This document shows positions 7,897 to 18,700 of a DNA stretch of 53,383 nucleotides, piece by piece (position 1 is the first letter of the stretch; each line of letters starts with the position of its first letter). Position numbers and translations under genes: made by a program. Source of the stretch: Flavobacteriales bacterium (GTDB taxonomy: Bacteria > Bacteroidota > Bacteroidia > NS11-12g > UBA955); assembly GCA_947496375.1 (NCBI GenBank), contig CANMCY010000017.1, positions 1-53,383 on the forward strand, written 5' to 3'. The notes beneath the pieces are model-generated. The model saw only the letters and a list, made by a program, of their open reading frames with translations, did no database searches and was not told the DNA's origin.

Positions 7897-10158
7897 ATGC
7901 CGAGTAAAAAATTGCTGGATGCCCTCAGTTATCATGCAGACGGACGTCCCGGGAAGATTGAGGTAGTAACGACCAAACCCACACAAACCCAGTTCGATTT
8001 AGCCCTGGCTTATAGCCCGGGGGTAGCCGAACCTTGCCTGAAAATTGCCGAAAATACTGAGGATGTATATAAATACACAGCCAAGGGAAATCTTGTAGCG
8101 GTTATCAGCAACGGTACGGCAGTGCTGGGGCTCGGTGATATCGGACCGGAGGCATCCAAGCCGGTTATGGAAGGTAAAGGGGTGTTGTTCAAAATATTTG
8201 CCGACATCGACGTTTTTGATATTGAGCTGAATTGTAAGGATGTAGACGAATTTGTACGCACCGTTAAAGCCATGGAGCCCACCTTTGGTGGAATTAATCT
8301 TGAAGATATAAAAGCCCCCGAGAGTTTTGAAATTGAAGAGCGGTTAAAAGCTGAACTGCAAATTCCCATCATGCATGATGATCAGCATGGAACGGCCATC
8401 ATCAGCGGTGCTGCGTTGCTCAATGCGTTGCGCATTGTAAATAAAGAAATTGGGAAAATAAAGATGGTGGTGAATGGTGCAGGTGCCAGTGCCATTGCCT
8501 GTTCTAAATTATTCGTGAGTCTGGGGGTGAATCCCGCCAACTTAACAATGCTGGACAGCAAAGGCGTTATTCATGCCGATAGAAACGACCTGGATAAATA
8601 CAAAAGCCAGTTTATTTCCAATTCTGCCGCCAGAACCCTCGAGGAAGCCATGAAAGGGGCCGATGTGTTTGTGGGTTTATCCAAGGGCAATATTCTTACT
8701 CCGGAAATGATTTTGGGGATGGCAGAAAAACCCATCGTCTTTGCCATGGCCAACCCTGACCCTGAAATTGATTATCAGCTGGCGGTGGATACCCGACCGG
8801 ATATCCTCATGGCCACCGGTAGAAGTGACTATCCCAATCAGGTGAACAATGTTTTGGGCTTCCCATTTATCTTCAGAGGTGCCCTGGATGTGCGCGCAAC
8901 CACCATCAACGAGGAAATGAAACTAGCCGCTGTGCGTGCCATCGCCGATCTGGCATTGGAGCCCGTACCGGAAGTAGTAATGATGGCATACAACGATTAT
9001 GATTTAGACTTTGGCCATCATTACATCATACCCAAACCCATGGATCCGCGTTTGCTTACTACGGTGGCCCCTGCGGTGGCTAAAGCTGCCATGGATAGTG
9101 GTGTTGCCCGTAATCCCATCACAGACTGGGATGCGTATAAAGCCGTGTTACGCAAAAGATTGGGTATAGACAATGATTTTGTGAACCGACTGGTACAACG
9201 CGCCAGGAAAAAACCCAAACGTGTGGTGTTTTCCGAGGCGGAAGACGTGAAAATACTCCGGGCTGCCCAAACCTGTCTCAATGAGGGAATTGCAACCCCC
9301 GTTTTATTAGGTAGACCCCACCAGATTCGTCAGGCAATGGAAGAACATAACATTGACCTTGGGCAGGTGACCATTCTGGACCCCTGGACAGAAGATGCGC
9401 TGTGTGAAGAATTTGGGGCGCTGCTCTATGAAAAACGAAAACGCAGCGGACTCACTCAGACCGAAGCTGTTAAAAATATGCGATACCGGAATTATTTCGG
9501 CGCCATGATGGTGGAAACAGGCAAATGCGATGCACTCATCAGCGGCTTAACCCGCAATTATCCCATAGCCCTGCGCCCTATGCTGGAGTGCATCCCTGTT
9601 GCGGGCACTAGCAGACGCATTGCAGGTATGCACATTGTGATGACCAAAAACGGCCCGCTGTTTCTCTCTGATACTACCGTAAATATTGATTATAAGCCCG
9701 AAGAACTGGTAGATCTGGTATTGAAAGTTCATGAAAGGGTGAGTAAATTCCAAATAGAACCCATCATTGCCCTGGTTACTTATAGCAATTTTGGCAGCAG
9801 CCGCGGACCGGCACCGGCTCAGATGAGAAAAGCCGTAGAAATCCTGCATGAATTGTATCCTCATATTCTTGTAGATGGAGAGATGCAGACCACTTATGCC
9901 ATGGACGGGGAAGCCCGAATCAGACAATACCCATTCAATAAGCTCGGCAACAAACCCGCGAATACCCTTATTTTCCCCGGTCTCAATAGCGGAAATGCTG
10001 CCTATCAGCTCATGCGGGGAATGGGAATGGTAGATATTATCGGTCCGGTGTTACTGGGCTTTGAAAAAAGTGTTCACGTACTCCACCACACCAGTAATGT
10101 GCGCGAAATTGTCAATATGGTTGCACTGGCGGTTTGCGAAGCCCAGGAAAAATCATGA
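7897..10158 (+). CDS. maeB: NADP-dependent malic enzyme with phosphotransacetylase-like C-domain
   Basis: This 753-aa MaeB-type protein oxidatively decarboxylates malate to pyruvate, supplying NADPH and linking the TCA cycle to gluconeogenic or anaplerotic flux. The malic enzyme half (about 1-425) shows [39 protein letters not shown] and the Rossmann segment [12 protein letters not shown]. The C-terminal third (about 430-753) is the PTA_PTB-like regulatory domain typical of MaeB, with [16 protein letters not shown] and [13 protein letters not shown]. Length is normal. The stop overlaps the GNAT gene start as ATGA. Confidence 0.96.
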   Translation: MPSKKLLDALSYHADGRPGKIEVVTTKPTQTQFDLALAYSPGVAEPCLKIAENTEDVYKYTAKGNLVAVISNGTAVLGLGDIGPEASKPVMEGKGVLFKIFADIDVFDIELNCKDVDEFVRTVKAMEPTFGGINLEDIKAPESFEIEERLKAELQIPIMHDDQHGTAIISGAALLNALRIVNKEIGKIKMVVNGAGASAIACSKLFVSLGVNPANLTMLDSKGVIHADRNDLDKYKSQFISNSAARTLEEAMKGADVFVGLSKGNILTPEMILGMAEKPIVFAMANPDPEIDYQLAVDTRPDILMATGRSDYPNQVNNVLGFPFIFRGALDVRATTINEEMKLAAVRAIADLALEPVPEVVMMAYNDYDLDFGHHYIIPKPMDPRLLTTVAPAVAKAAMDSGVARNPITDWDAYKAVLRKRLGIDNDFVNRLVQRARKKPKRVVFSEAEDVKILRAAQTCLNEGIATPVLLGRPHQIRQAMEEHNIDLGQVTILDPWTEDALCEEFGALLYEKRKRSGLTQTEAVKNMRYRNYFGAMMVETGKCDALISGLTRNYPIALRPMLECIPVAGTSRRIAGMHIVMTKNGPLFLSDTTVNIDYKPEELVDLVLKVHERVSKFQIEPIIALVTYSNFGSSRGPAPAQMRKAVEILHELYPHILVDGEMQTTYAMDGEARIRQYPFNKLGNKPANTLIFPGLNSGNAAYQLMRGMGMVDIIGPVLLGFEKSVHVLHHTSNVREIVNMVALAVCEAQEKS

Positions 10159-10592
10159 GTCATCCGCAACCTACACTGCTGGAATGGGGCAGTAAACTGC
10201 AGATTCAAAGCATTGGCCTGAGGTACGAAGTGTTGAGAAAACCTTTGGACTTATTTTTTTTCCCTGAAGAACTGTTGTCAGAAACAACACAAATACATGT
10301 GGGGATGGTAGCAGGGGAGCGGGTTTTGGCTGTTTTGTTGCTGAAAATACTGGACAGGAATGTGGCCAAAATGAGGCAGGTTGCGGTTGCGGAATCTTGT
10401 CAGGGAAAAGGTTTGGGTAAACAACTCGTTAGGTTTTCGGAGGAAATATGCCGAGATAAACAGGTAAAAAGAATAGAACTACACGCACGCAAATCTGCCG
10501 TGAATTTTTACCTATCGCTGGGTTACCGGATACAGGGTCATGAATTTGAAGAGGTTGGGATACCGCACATTGCGATGTATCTGGATTTATAA
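10155..10592 (+). CDS. GNAT-family N-acetyltransferase
   Basis: This 145-aa acetyl-CoA-dependent acyltransferase has the family's core. The acetyl-CoA loop is QGKGLGKQLV, preceded by the strand KMRQVAVAE and followed by RIELHARKSAVNFYLSLGYR, the usual 'N-F-Y-x-x-x-G-Y' end. The ELAA/YjcF-like layout suggests a small-molecule or protein N-acetyltransferase, but the substrate cannot be read. I start at 10155, where the ATG overlaps the maeB stop (ATGA), implying translational coupling; an upstream in-frame ATG at 10134 lies inside maeB. It ends one base before the convergent gene at 10594. Confidence 0.88.
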   Translation: MSHPQPTLLEWGSKLQIQSIGLRYEVLRKPLDLFFFPEELLSETTQIHVGMVAGERVLAVLLLKILDRNVAKMRQVAVAESCQGKGLGKQLVRFSEEICRDKQVKRIELHARKSAVNFYLSLGYRIQGHEFEEVGIPHIAMYLDL

Positions 10593-10593
10593 A

Positions 10594-11358
10594 CTACCTG
10601 TATCCATGCCAGATTCCCGTTTCTCGGTCGTATAGCCAGTAATATCCATTGGCATAGGAAATGTCTCCGCATATCGGTTTCGGACCGGTTTCATCCATAA
10701 TCTGCAAAATACTGCGGCATCGCCCGGTTTTTGCGCTGTATAGTAAAATGCGATGCTGCCCTCGGTCATATATTCCAATCTCCCTGTTTTTGATGCCGGT
10801 GTAAATGAGTCCCATGCTGTTTAACTCATTTTCAAAATCGTCTATGTTTAAATTCAACGAGGGCCGGTGATGAGCATGCTTCGTTTTGTAACGGAATATG
10901 GTTTTATCATGATAATACCACATTTCCCTGCGATGGCTCGCCCATGCACCATTGCCTATGGCCACCGGGTTGTGGAGTGAGTAAAAAATATTTTCAAAAT
11001 AGGCAGGCAGACCCTCCCTTAAATGGATTACATACAAACCCTCCATTCCCGAGGCATAGCTTTTTAATGATTTTCCTGAGCCCTCCAGCCATAAACTGCC
11101 GGGATCAAATGGCAATGAATACGGCTTTTTGATGGGTTTTCCCTGCTGATTATAAATGATCAGCCATTTTTCTCCGGTACCTGAAACAGCTGCATAATAA
11201 CGATTTAACGGCGGGTTCCATACCACAGAAACACCCATGCCTCCACGAATGCCTTCCGATGTCAGTTTCATTGAAGGCCTGATTTGTTCTACCGGCTGAG
11301 CATTGGCAGTGATGCCTGATAATATGAAAATGCAACTAAAAAAAATGGAGTTTTTCAC
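10594..11358 (-). CDS. Secreted protein of unknown function, propeller-like
   Basis: This 254-aa protein starts with a clear signal peptide (MKNSIFFSCIFILSGITANAQ, cleavage after NAQ). The mature part is rich in short beta strands with aromatic ends. Several carry recurring patterns such as Y-Y-x-A-V-S-G, W-L-I-I-Y-N, Y-D-R-G-Q-H-R-I-L-L-Y and Y-W-L-Y-D-R-E-T-G. This suggests a small beta-propeller or repeated-strand fold, but I recognise no named family. It is probably periplasmic. It is transcribed away from rseP across a 150-bp gap and convergently with the GNAT gene. Confidence 0.75.
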   Translation of the reverse strand: MKNSIFFSCIFILSGITANAQPVEQIRPSMKLTSEGIRGGMGVSVVWNPPLNRYYAAVSGTGEKWLIIYNQQGKPIKKPYSLPFDPGSLWLEGSGKSLKSYASGMEGLYVIHLREGLPAYFENIFYSLHNPVAIGNGAWASHRREMWYYHDKTIFRYKTKHAHHRPSLNLNIDDFENELNSMGLIYTGIKNREIGIYDRGQHRILLYSAKTGRCRSILQIMDETGPKPICGDISYANGYYWLYDRETGIWHGYR

Positions 11359-11493
11359 CCGGGCAAATTGGCTGATATCCCTATATTTTTAGGTGATTTT
11401 ATATCACTTCGGGATTGATGTTTGTCATCAAATTACTTATCGTTATTTCAGTCAATTTAATCTGATTCGTGGGCAGTGGGAAAGTGTAGCATG

Positions 11494-11501
11494 TATATTT
11501 G
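11494..11501 (+). promoter_or_regulatory. rseP: -7 element of rseP (TATATTTG)
   Basis: This is a consensus TAnnTTTG element 7 nt before the ATG at 11509. This position rules out the upstream in-frame ATG at 11476 as the usual start and predicts a leaderless or near-leaderless mRNA. Confidence 0.6.
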
Positions 11502-11508
11502 CACCTTT

Positions 11509-12855
11509 ATGGGAACCCTCATTACTGTTTCGCAATTTTTGTTTGCCCTGTCCATTTTAATCATTTTGCATGAACTGGGTCATTTTCTGGCTGCCAGATA
11601 CTTCGGCATTAAAGTAGAGAAATTTTATCTTTTTTTCGATGCATGGGGGATCAAGCTGTTCAAATTCAGAAAAGGTGAAACCGAATACGGCATTGGATGG
11701 CTGCCTTTGGGCGGGTATGTTAAAATTGCCGGCATGGTAGATGAAAGTCTTGATACGGAGCAGTTGAAAACAGAGCCACAAAGCTGGGAATTCAGAGGTA
11801 AACCCGCCTGGCAGCGCCTAATCGTAATGATTGGCGGTGTAACAGTGAATTTACTCCTCGGAATACTCATTTTCTGGATGCTCACCTGGACTCAGGGTGA
11901 AAAATATGTACCCACTACCGCCATCAATGAAGCCGGTGGAATTTATGCCGGGCCCACCGGGAAAAAGCTGGGTTTCCTCACCGGCGACAAGGTTCTGGCC
12001 TTCAATGGCAAGCCCAGCGACAATATCATGGCAGAATTTGCTGATCCGGATTTCATTATGGGGGATAAGCATGAAGTAAAAATTAATCGCAATGGAAAGG
12101 ATACCACCATTGTACTTTCACCCAAAATTCAGGAATTACTTTCTGAAAAATCCGATTTCCCCGTTATTTCTCCGCAGTATTCATTTGAAATTGCCTCTGT
12201 AGTGGATGGAACCCCGGCGGCAAAAGCAAAACTCGTGAAAGGAGATGTAATTACGCACATAGACAGCCAGTCTGTAGCCAGTTTCATGGATTTTAAAGAA
12301 ATCATTCAGCAGAAAAAGAATCAAAATATCGCATTAACGGTCAAGAGTAATCTCAAGGATTCGGTTCGTGTGATAACACTGAAAGTAGAGGCCGACGGCA
12401 CCATTGGTTTCAAACCCAGGTTGTTCGGTTTTGAAAATAAAGAAAAAACCATTGAATTCGGATTTTTCGAGTCAGCAGGCATGGGCGTTTCAAAGGCCTT
12501 TTCATTTCTGGCCGCCAATGCCAAAGGCTTTGGTAAAATCTTCAGTGGTGAGGTCGATCCCCGCAAATCGCTCGCCGGTCCGGTGGGTATGGCTCAGATG
12601 TATGGCTCTACCTGGGACTGGGTTAATTTCTGGGGTTTGACGGCCATGATATCACTGGGACTTGCGTTTTTAAACATTATTCCCATACCTGCACTCGATG
12701 GCGGCCATGTGATGTTTCTGCTTTGGGAAATGATTACCCGCAAACCGGTGAGTGAAAAAGCCCTCTATGTAGGTCAGGTTATTGGGATGGTGATTCTGGG
12801 ATCCCTCATGATTTTTATATTCTGGGTGGATATTGCCCGCGCACTGGGTTTCTGA
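11509..12855 (+). CDS. rseP: RseP-type site-2 protease
   Basis: This 448-aa inner-membrane zinc metalloprotease cleaves within transmembrane segments, typically anti-sigma factors in envelope stress and remnant signal peptides. The first membrane helix holds the active site H21-E22-x-x-H25 (ILHELGH). A PDZ-containing periplasmic region follows (roughly 115-330, two PDZ-like segments, for example GDKVLAFNGKP and GDVITHIDSQSV). The second catalytic motif is in IIPIPALDGGH, and a final helix ends the protein. The start at 11509 fits the promoter and places the HExxH helix correctly. The anti-sigma-like gene at 29028 is a conceivable substrate, which is speculation. Confidence 0.95.
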   Translation: MGTLITVSQFLFALSILIILHELGHFLAARYFGIKVEKFYLFFDAWGIKLFKFRKGETEYGIGWLPLGGYVKIAGMVDESLDTEQLKTEPQSWEFRGKPAWQRLIVMIGGVTVNLLLGILIFWMLTWTQGEKYVPTTAINEAGGIYAGPTGKKLGFLTGDKVLAFNGKPSDNIMAEFADPDFIMGDKHEVKINRNGKDTTIVLSPKIQELLSEKSDFPVISPQYSFEIASVVDGTPAAKAKLVKGDVITHIDSQSVASFMDFKEIIQQKKNQNIALTVKSNLKDSVRVITLKVEADGTIGFKPRLFGFENKEKTIEFGFFESAGMGVSKAFSFLAANAKGFGKIFSGEVDPRKSLAGPVGMAQMYGSTWDWVNFWGLTAMISLGLAFLNIIPIPALDGGHVMFLLWEMITRKPVSEKALYVGQVIGMVILGSLMIFIFWVDIARALGF

Positions 12856-12861
12856 TGAAAC

Positions 12862-13389
12862 ATGGATCCGTTCGCTTTTTTTGAAATAGCGCCCTCATTT
12901 CAAATCAATATTCAGTTACTACGAAAGGCGTTTTTGGCCAATCAGCGTAAATGGCATCCTGATTTTCATGCAGGCAACCCTGAAATGTATAGTCTTGCCA
13001 TGGAAAATACGGCAGCTAATAACGAAGCCTATGCCATATTGACTGATGCATACAGCCGACTGAAGTGTCTACTCGCCATCCACCATATTGATGTAGAAAA
13101 AATACAGGTACTACCTCCCGAATTTCTCATGGAAATGATGGATCTGAGTGATATAATTGAGGATTGCCAAACCGGAAATCAGCAAAGCAAGCAAGAGGCA
13201 GAGGAATTGCTGGAAAAGTATTTTAGGGAAAATGAACTGTCATTGACGACGCTTTCAGTAGAGGCAGATAATGCGGCGGTTGATCAGGGATATGGCAGGG
13301 AAACCTTGCTAAAAGCGGCAGCCCTTTATCAGCAGCATCGTTATCTATGTCGATTGCGTAAAAATCTTTCCGGTATCAAAGAACTCTGA
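12862..13389 (+). CDS. hscB: Fe-S cluster co-chaperone HscB
   Basis: This 175-aa J-protein delivers the IscU scaffold to the HscA chaperone during Fe-S cluster assembly. The N-terminal J domain (1-75) has the HPD triad at 32-34 (KWHPDFH). The C-terminal three-helix domain shows the family pattern PPEFLMEMMDLSD and the end HRYLCRLRKNL. It starts 6 bp after the rseP stop and is probably co-transcribed with it. No isc or suf genes are visible nearby, so the partner operon lies elsewhere. Confidence 0.88.
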   Translation: MDPFAFFEIAPSFQINIQLLRKAFLANQRKWHPDFHAGNPEMYSLAMENTAANNEAYAILTDAYSRLKCLLAIHHIDVEKIQVLPPEFLMEMMDLSDIIEDCQTGNQQSKQEAEELLEKYFRENELSLTTLSVEADNAAVDQGYGRETLLKAAALYQQHRYLCRLRKNLSGIKEL

Positions 13390-13399
13390 GCATAATGTG

Positions 13400-13407
13400 T
13401 AAATTTG
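13400..13407 (+). promoter_or_regulatory. -7 element of the PyrR-like gene (TAAATTTG)
   Basis: This is a consensus TAnnTTTG element 8 nt before the TTG at 13416 and 14 nt before a second TTG at 13422. It supports a TTG start, since no ATG is available here. Confidence 0.5.
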
Positions 13408-13415
13408 CTCAATAA

Positions 13416-13916
13416 TTGCCATTGGATAACACCAAAACCCATATCCTCAATCACGCAGAGATTCTGACCAAATTGGAAAGAATGGCTTGCGAAATATGCG
13501 AAAAACACATTGATAGCGGTGAATTGTTGATATGCGGTTTGAATGATCGCGGTTTCGCACTTTCCCGCTTATTGGGGGAGAAGGTGGCTGCCATAGACCC
13601 CAATCTGAAAGTTTCCGATATCAATGCAAGGGTGACAGAGGATAATGTTCAGTTTATGCCTGAGGTGAATTTTCAGGGTAAACATGTGCTGGTTATGGAC
13701 GATGTAATCAATACCGGCAGCACACTCATGCTGGTGCTATCCGAAATTTATCGATTTAAACCCAATAGCATCGGTACTGTTTTTCTGGCCAAAAGGGAAC
13801 ATCGTAACTTTCCGGTGAAAGCGGATTATGTAGGCATCTCCATTGCCACTACCCTGCAGGAACATGTTCAGTTTGACAGCACTGACCCGAACAATCTTTC
13901 TATTTACCTGGTGTAA
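13416..13916 (+). CDS. PyrR-like phosphoribosyltransferase
   Basis: This 166-aa type I phosphoribosyltransferase has the PRPP-binding signature HVLVMDDVINTGSTL (about residues 89-103). An N-terminal helix (HILNHAEILTKLERMACEI) and the C-terminal DYVGISIATTLQEHVQF are typical of the PyrR-like group in Bacteroidota. Classical PyrR is a pyrimidine attenuator with weak uracil PRTase activity. Whether this one regulates, salvages a base or both is not clear, and no pyr operon adjoins. The start is TTG, at 13416 or 13422. The gene is convergent with the MFS carrier, their stops being 2 bp apart. Confidence 0.85.
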   Translation: MPLDNTKTHILNHAEILTKLERMACEICEKHIDSGELLICGLNDRGFALSRLLGEKVAAIDPNLKVSDINARVTEDNVQFMPEVNFQGKHVLVMDDVINTGSTLMLVLSEIYRFKPNSIGTVFLAKREHRNFPVKADYVGISIATTLQEHVQFDSTDPNNLSIYLV

Positions 13917-13918
13917 TT

Positions 13919-15181
13919 TTATTCTTCCACGTAGTTGAGATCCTTGTGGAAACTTTCTTGCACATTGTAGGTGCCCCAGGCAGCCAGTAACAGACAAACG
14001 GCTCCCACAATCAAAGCTGCGGTTGCATTTGCATGGCTGCTCAGTTGCATGTTGGTTAATGCATTAAAACCGAGGGTGATGGGAACCACGCCACCCCTCA
14101 CAAAATTAGGAACTGTGGCGGTTACCGTACTTCTGATATTGGTGCCAAATTGCTCACTGGCATTGGTTACAAACAAGGCCCAGTATCCTGTGGCAAGCCC
14201 AAGCAGATAACTCATGCCCTTGAGCCAGGTTGGAGAGACGTTGCTGCTGAACAAATAAACCAGGGTGAGTATCGCAATACCGGTCAGATTAAAGTATATC
14301 ACCTTTTTACGGCTTTTAAAAAGCTGTGAAAGCAGTCCGCTGAGCAGATCTCCGCTGCTAAGGCCCAGATAGCTCCACATCACCATTTCTGCAGTTTTAA
14401 TGCTGCCTCCCTGTATCCCGATTTCCGGTATAAATCTGCCCGACAATGCAATGAGTACGCCCACTACAAACCAAACAGGCAAGCCAATGACAATGCAAGA
14501 CAGGTATTTTTTAAATGTTTGCCGATCACGCAGCAACATGAAAAAGTTGCCTTTTACTACATTCGTCTTTTTAAGCTCGTGGAACATGCTGCTTTCGAAT
14601 GTACCGGCCCTCAGTGCCAGTAAAACCAGGCCTAAAACCCCACCCATGATGTAAGCCGTTTGCCAGTTTTGTATATTATCCGAAAGAAGATTTCGTAAAA
14701 TCTGGGTTATTTCAGGTCGGTTTGCAACAAAAAAAGCAAACACAGCACCCAAAGCACCAAAGGTTACAATGATCATGGTGCCAATGCCGCGTTTTTTGGT
14801 GGGCATGCTTTCCGCTACCAAAGTTACGGCAGCACCCAGTTCTCCTGCCAGCCCTACACCTGCAATGAAACGCCAGACAGCATATTCGGTGAGGTTGCTT
14901 ACAAATGCATTGGCAATATTGGCAAAACTGTACAGGAGAATGCTGCCAAAAAGCACTGAAACTCTACCTTTACGGTCGCCCCAAATGCCCCAAATCAGAC
15001 CGCCCAGAAGCATGCCTGACATTTGCCAGTTGAAAAGGGTGGTTTCAAACTCAGGCGCTATACCCAGCGCCTTCATGCTGTCAACCTTTATGATGTTGAA
15101 AAGGATGAGGTCGTATATATCCACGAAGTAGCCCAGCGAAGCCACGATAATCAGCAACACAATATTCTTTTTGACAGCCAT
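13919..15181 (-). CDS. MFS transporter (metabolite:H+ symporter-like)
   Basis: This 420-aa inner-membrane protein has about 12 transmembrane segments. The first helix carries the acidic pair DIYDLILF, followed by the MFS motif A region GIWGDRKGRVSV between helices 2 and 3. RFIAGVGLAGELGAAVTLV and E-x-x-P-x-x-x-R-G (ESMPTKKRG) fit the metabolite:H+ symporter branch, which takes organic acids, betaine or sugars. The substrate is not predictable. The start at 15181 (MAVKKNIVLL) is chosen because the frame extension to 15217 runs back into the upstream gene. It lies 8 bp after the fRMsr gene and is probably in one operon with it. Confidence 0.9.
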   Translation of the reverse strand: MAVKKNIVLLIIVASLGYFVDIYDLILFNIIKVDSMKALGIAPEFETTLFNWQMSGMLLGGLIWGIWGDRKGRVSVLFGSILLYSFANIANAFVSNLTEYAVWRFIAGVGLAGELGAAVTLVAESMPTKKRGIGTMIIVTFGALGAVFAFFVANRPEITQILRNLLSDNIQNWQTAYIMGGVLGLVLLALRAGTFESSMFHELKKTNVVKGNFFMLLRDRQTFKKYLSCIVIGLPVWFVVGVLIALSGRFIPEIGIQGGSIKTAEMVMWSYLGLSSGDLLSGLLSQLFKSRKKVIYFNLTGIAILTLVYLFSSNVSPTWLKGMSYLLGLATGYWALFVTNASEQFGTNIRSTVTATVPNFVRGGVVPITLGFNALTNMQLSSHANATAALIVGAVCLLLAAWGTYNVQESFHKDLNYVEE

Positions 15182-15189
15182 GATTCTTT

Positions 15190-15663
15190 TTAAAAGAGAT
15201 GGCCCAAAGTTGCACAAATTTTCTCCAGAAACAAACGATCGGTTTCGTCAAAACACGAAAAATGTTCACTATCGGCGTCCAGCAACGCCACCACGGCACC
15301 ATGCTTACAAACCGGAACCACAATTTCGCTGTTGCTTTCTGCAGAACAGGCAATGTGACCGGGGAATTGGTGTACATCCTTAACTACCAGGGTTTCGTTT
15401 TGGGCCCAGGCTGCCCCGCAAACTCCTTTCCCAAATGCTATTCGGGTACACGCTACCGGCCCCTGAAACGGACCTAACACAAGTTGCTTGTCCTTTACCA
15501 GATAAAACCCTACCCACCACCAATGAAATGCTTCTTTGAGCACGGCTGAAACATTGGCCAGGCCGGCAATCAGGTCTGTTTCTGTTTCCAGTAACCCTTC
15601 TATGCGTGTGTGGCATTCAGTATAAATCAGTGCTTTATCGTTAGTTGTAAGAGACTCAATCAT
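15190..15663 (-). CDS. msrC: Free methionine-(R)-sulfoxide reductase (GAF type)
   Basis: This 157-aa GAF-fold enzyme reduces free L-methionine-(R)-sulfoxide and repairs oxidised methionine in the cytosol. The family's three cysteines are C72 (GPVACTRI), C82 (GKGVCGAAW) and C106 (PGHIACSAESNSEI). Their spacing of 10 and 24 equals that of the E. coli enzyme (84/94/118). The start at 15663 gives the normal family length; the frame continues to 15777, but that part overlaps the promoter side of the divergent helicase gene. The MFS gene follows 8 bp downstream. Confidence 0.94.
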   Translation of the reverse strand: MIESLTTNDKALIYTECHTRIEGLLETETDLIAGLANVSAVLKEAFHWWWVGFYLVKDKQLVLGPFQGPVACTRIAFGKGVCGAAWAQNETLVVKDVHQFPGHIACSAESNSEIVVPVCKHGAVVALLDADSEHFSCFDETDRLFLEKICATLGHLF

Positions 15664-15757
15664 GGAATTATCGTGGATAAATGGTTGCGAAAATAAGTCC
15701 AAAACGTTTGTCCGCCTGCGCTGAATGTCGTTAGTTTGAAGGTTTAACTTGTGATAT

Positions 15758-18700
15758 ATGGCGATGGAAGTGGTCAATACCCAACCGTTTGAGGTGGTTT
15801 TTACATTTGTAAGACATCCTTATTTCGGACTTTTGGTAGAGGCCAATGCTGTGCAGCTGCTTGCCAATGGGGATTTTTCACTCACATTCCAGCGGGTCAG
15901 GCAGCAAACCAGTACCTATTTTAAATTGAATCCGGAGCAGACTGAGGTAGTAAAACTGCTGGAAGAGTTTGAAGTAGACGGAATCATGAAACGTTTTTAC
16001 AATGGCAACAAGCGCATTCGCCCCAATGAATTTCTGCTGAAACATTACACCCCGGAACTGCACAAGCTCGTGCGACCTTACATAGAAAAGAAGTTGTCAG
16101 GCGTACTGGATATCATCAAGAATTACCCGATGTATTGGGCCGGAAAAACTGGACAGGCACAGGGTGAGGAAATTCATTATTCCGAAGAACCTGCCACGGT
16201 GCTGTTTCATTTCAGACGCGATGAGCAGGGAACCAATTATTTTGCCACCATCAGGCACAACAATGAGAAGGTAGAGTTTTACCATAATGATTCGGAGATT
16301 ATTTCTGAAAATCCTTCCTGGCTAATTACCCCCAATAAATTATTGTTTTTCCCCAAACACATTGACGGAAAAAAAATCCGTCCTTTTCTTAGTAAAAAAT
16401 TCATCCACGTAGAGCCCCACCAGGAGGATAGCTACATGGACAAGTTTGTTAAACCCTTGCTGGAAAACCATGATGTGTTTGCCAAAGGTTTGCAGATTGT
16501 AACCGAACAATTACCCGCCAGGCCGGTAATTCGCTTGAACAAACTGTTTCAGGATAAACAATACCTGAGTCTGTATTTTCAGTATGGCGGGTGGAATTTT
16601 CCATTTCACATCCACAAAAAAGTGAATGTATCGCTGGAGAAAAATGGCAAGGATTTTATTTTTCACCGCATTCGTCGTTCCCTGACCATGGAAAGTGAAA
16701 AAATAGCACTGCTGAAGGAGCTTGGGCTTGAAAATGTGGAAGGGAGTCTCTTTGCCCTTGAAAATGCCGGTCAGTCTTATGAGTTGATTACATGGCTCAA
16801 TACCCACTCAGAGCTATTGAAAAGAAATGGATTTCAAATAGATCAGGAAGCTTCTGATGTGCGTTTTTACCTCGGGCCTGTGAGTCTGGAGGTGAAGCTG
16901 ACCAAGGGTGCAGACTGGTTTGATGTATTGGCTGTAGTTCGGTTTGGTACCTATGAAATTCCGTTTATCCGATTAAAAAAGAATATTTTAGAAAAACGGA
17001 GGGAGTTTGTATTGCCCAATGGTGAAATCGCAATTTTGCCCGACGAGTGGTTCACCCGATTCGGAAAAATCGCGCACCTGGCAGATATGGAAGGAGATTG
17101 TTTTAGGGTGAGAAATATGCATTTTTCCCTGCTGGATGATTTATCAGATTATGTAGATGTAGATGTGGCCAAGTCGGGGTGGGAGAAACTATTGCAGTCT
17201 GATAACATTCCCGAATTTCCTTTGCCGGATGGCCTGAATGCTGAGCTCAGACATTATCAGATTGATGGCTACCATTGGATTCGTTTTTTGTTTGAACACA
17301 AAATAGGGGCCTTGCTTGCCGATGATATGGGCCTGGGTAAAACCCTGCAAACGCTGGCTGTGATAAAGTACATGGCTGATTTACCTAAATCAGCTTTAAC
17401 AGAAGGTGATACTGTGAATATGGGTGAAACGCCCGTGACTGGAGAAATACCCCAATTGGAGTTGTTTGCAGCTTCATCAAACCTTTCGGTTTCTGATGAA
17501 ACTGCCCCGGCTCAAAAAGGCATGCCCTGCCTGGTGGTCGCGCCCAAATCCCTTTTGTATAACTGGCAGGCAGAGGCAGAGAAGTTTTGTCCATCCCTAA
17601 AAACACTCATTTATACCGGTATCTTAAGGAATCGGCTGCTACCCAAATTTGCACAAAATGACCTCATCATCATGAGCTATGGAACCATGCGCAACGATAT
17701 TGAAGAACTGCAACGCATTCCGTTTCGACTGGTGGTAATAGACGAAAGTCAGGCCATTAAAAACCCTACATCACTCACAGCCCGAAGTCTGCTGAAGATT
17801 GACGCTGTCTACCGGCTTGCCCTCACGGGTACCCCCATCGAAAACACCCTGCTGGATGTGTGGAGTCAGATGAATTTCCTAAACCGCGGATTGCTGGGTT
17901 CTTATGGGTATTTCGAAAAGAATTTTATCAGACCCATTGAGAAAAATCAGGATGCAGGACGAACTTCGGAACTGAAGCGAATCCTAGATCCGTTTGTATT
18001 GCGCCGCACCAAAAAACAGGTAGCAAAAGAGTTGCCGCCTAAGGTGGAGAAAATACATTACTGTGAGATGACACCTGAACAGGCAGAGCGGTATGAGAAA
18101 ACAAAAAGCCAATATCGAAATGAAATCCTTGAACATGTGAGCCAGGTGGGGATGGCCCGTTCCAGATTGAAAATATTCAATGGTTTGATGCACCTCCGTC
18201 AGCTGGCATTAAATCCCTTATTGAAAGACGATGATTATGAAGGGCAATCGGGCAAAGACGATGAAATAAGGAGAATGCTGCAGCGTGCGGTTGAGGGTGG
18301 ACACAAGGTGTTACTGTTTAGCCAGTTTGTAAGTTATCTTTCGGTGTTCAAGGATATGTTACAGGCCGATGGAATAGAATACAGCTATCTCGATGGAAGT
18401 ATGGATGAAAAGGAGAGGGCAGAGGCCATTAAACGCTTCCAGGAAAATGACCATGTAAAGGTGTTTCTTTTGAGTTTGCGCGCAGGAAACTCCGGCCTTA
18501 ATCTCACGGCTGCAGATTATGTATTTCTGGCAGACCCCTGGTGGAATCCCTTTACCATGAGGCAGGCAGAGGATCGTGCCCACCGCATTGGTCAGGAAAA
18601 AGCTGTGTTTTCATATAAATTTATTACAAAAAATACCATTGAGGAAAAAATACTGGATTTACAGAAAAAGAAAACCCACCTGGCAGAAAGTATCATCCCC

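Noticed and set aside
11415-11431. Inverted repeat TTGATG-N5-CATCAA between the 10594 gene and rseP, considered as a second box of the Crp-fusion regulator
   Set aside because: Arm sequence and spacing differ from TGAC-N4-GTCA and from the Fnr site TTGAT-N4-ATCAA; it is probably chance.
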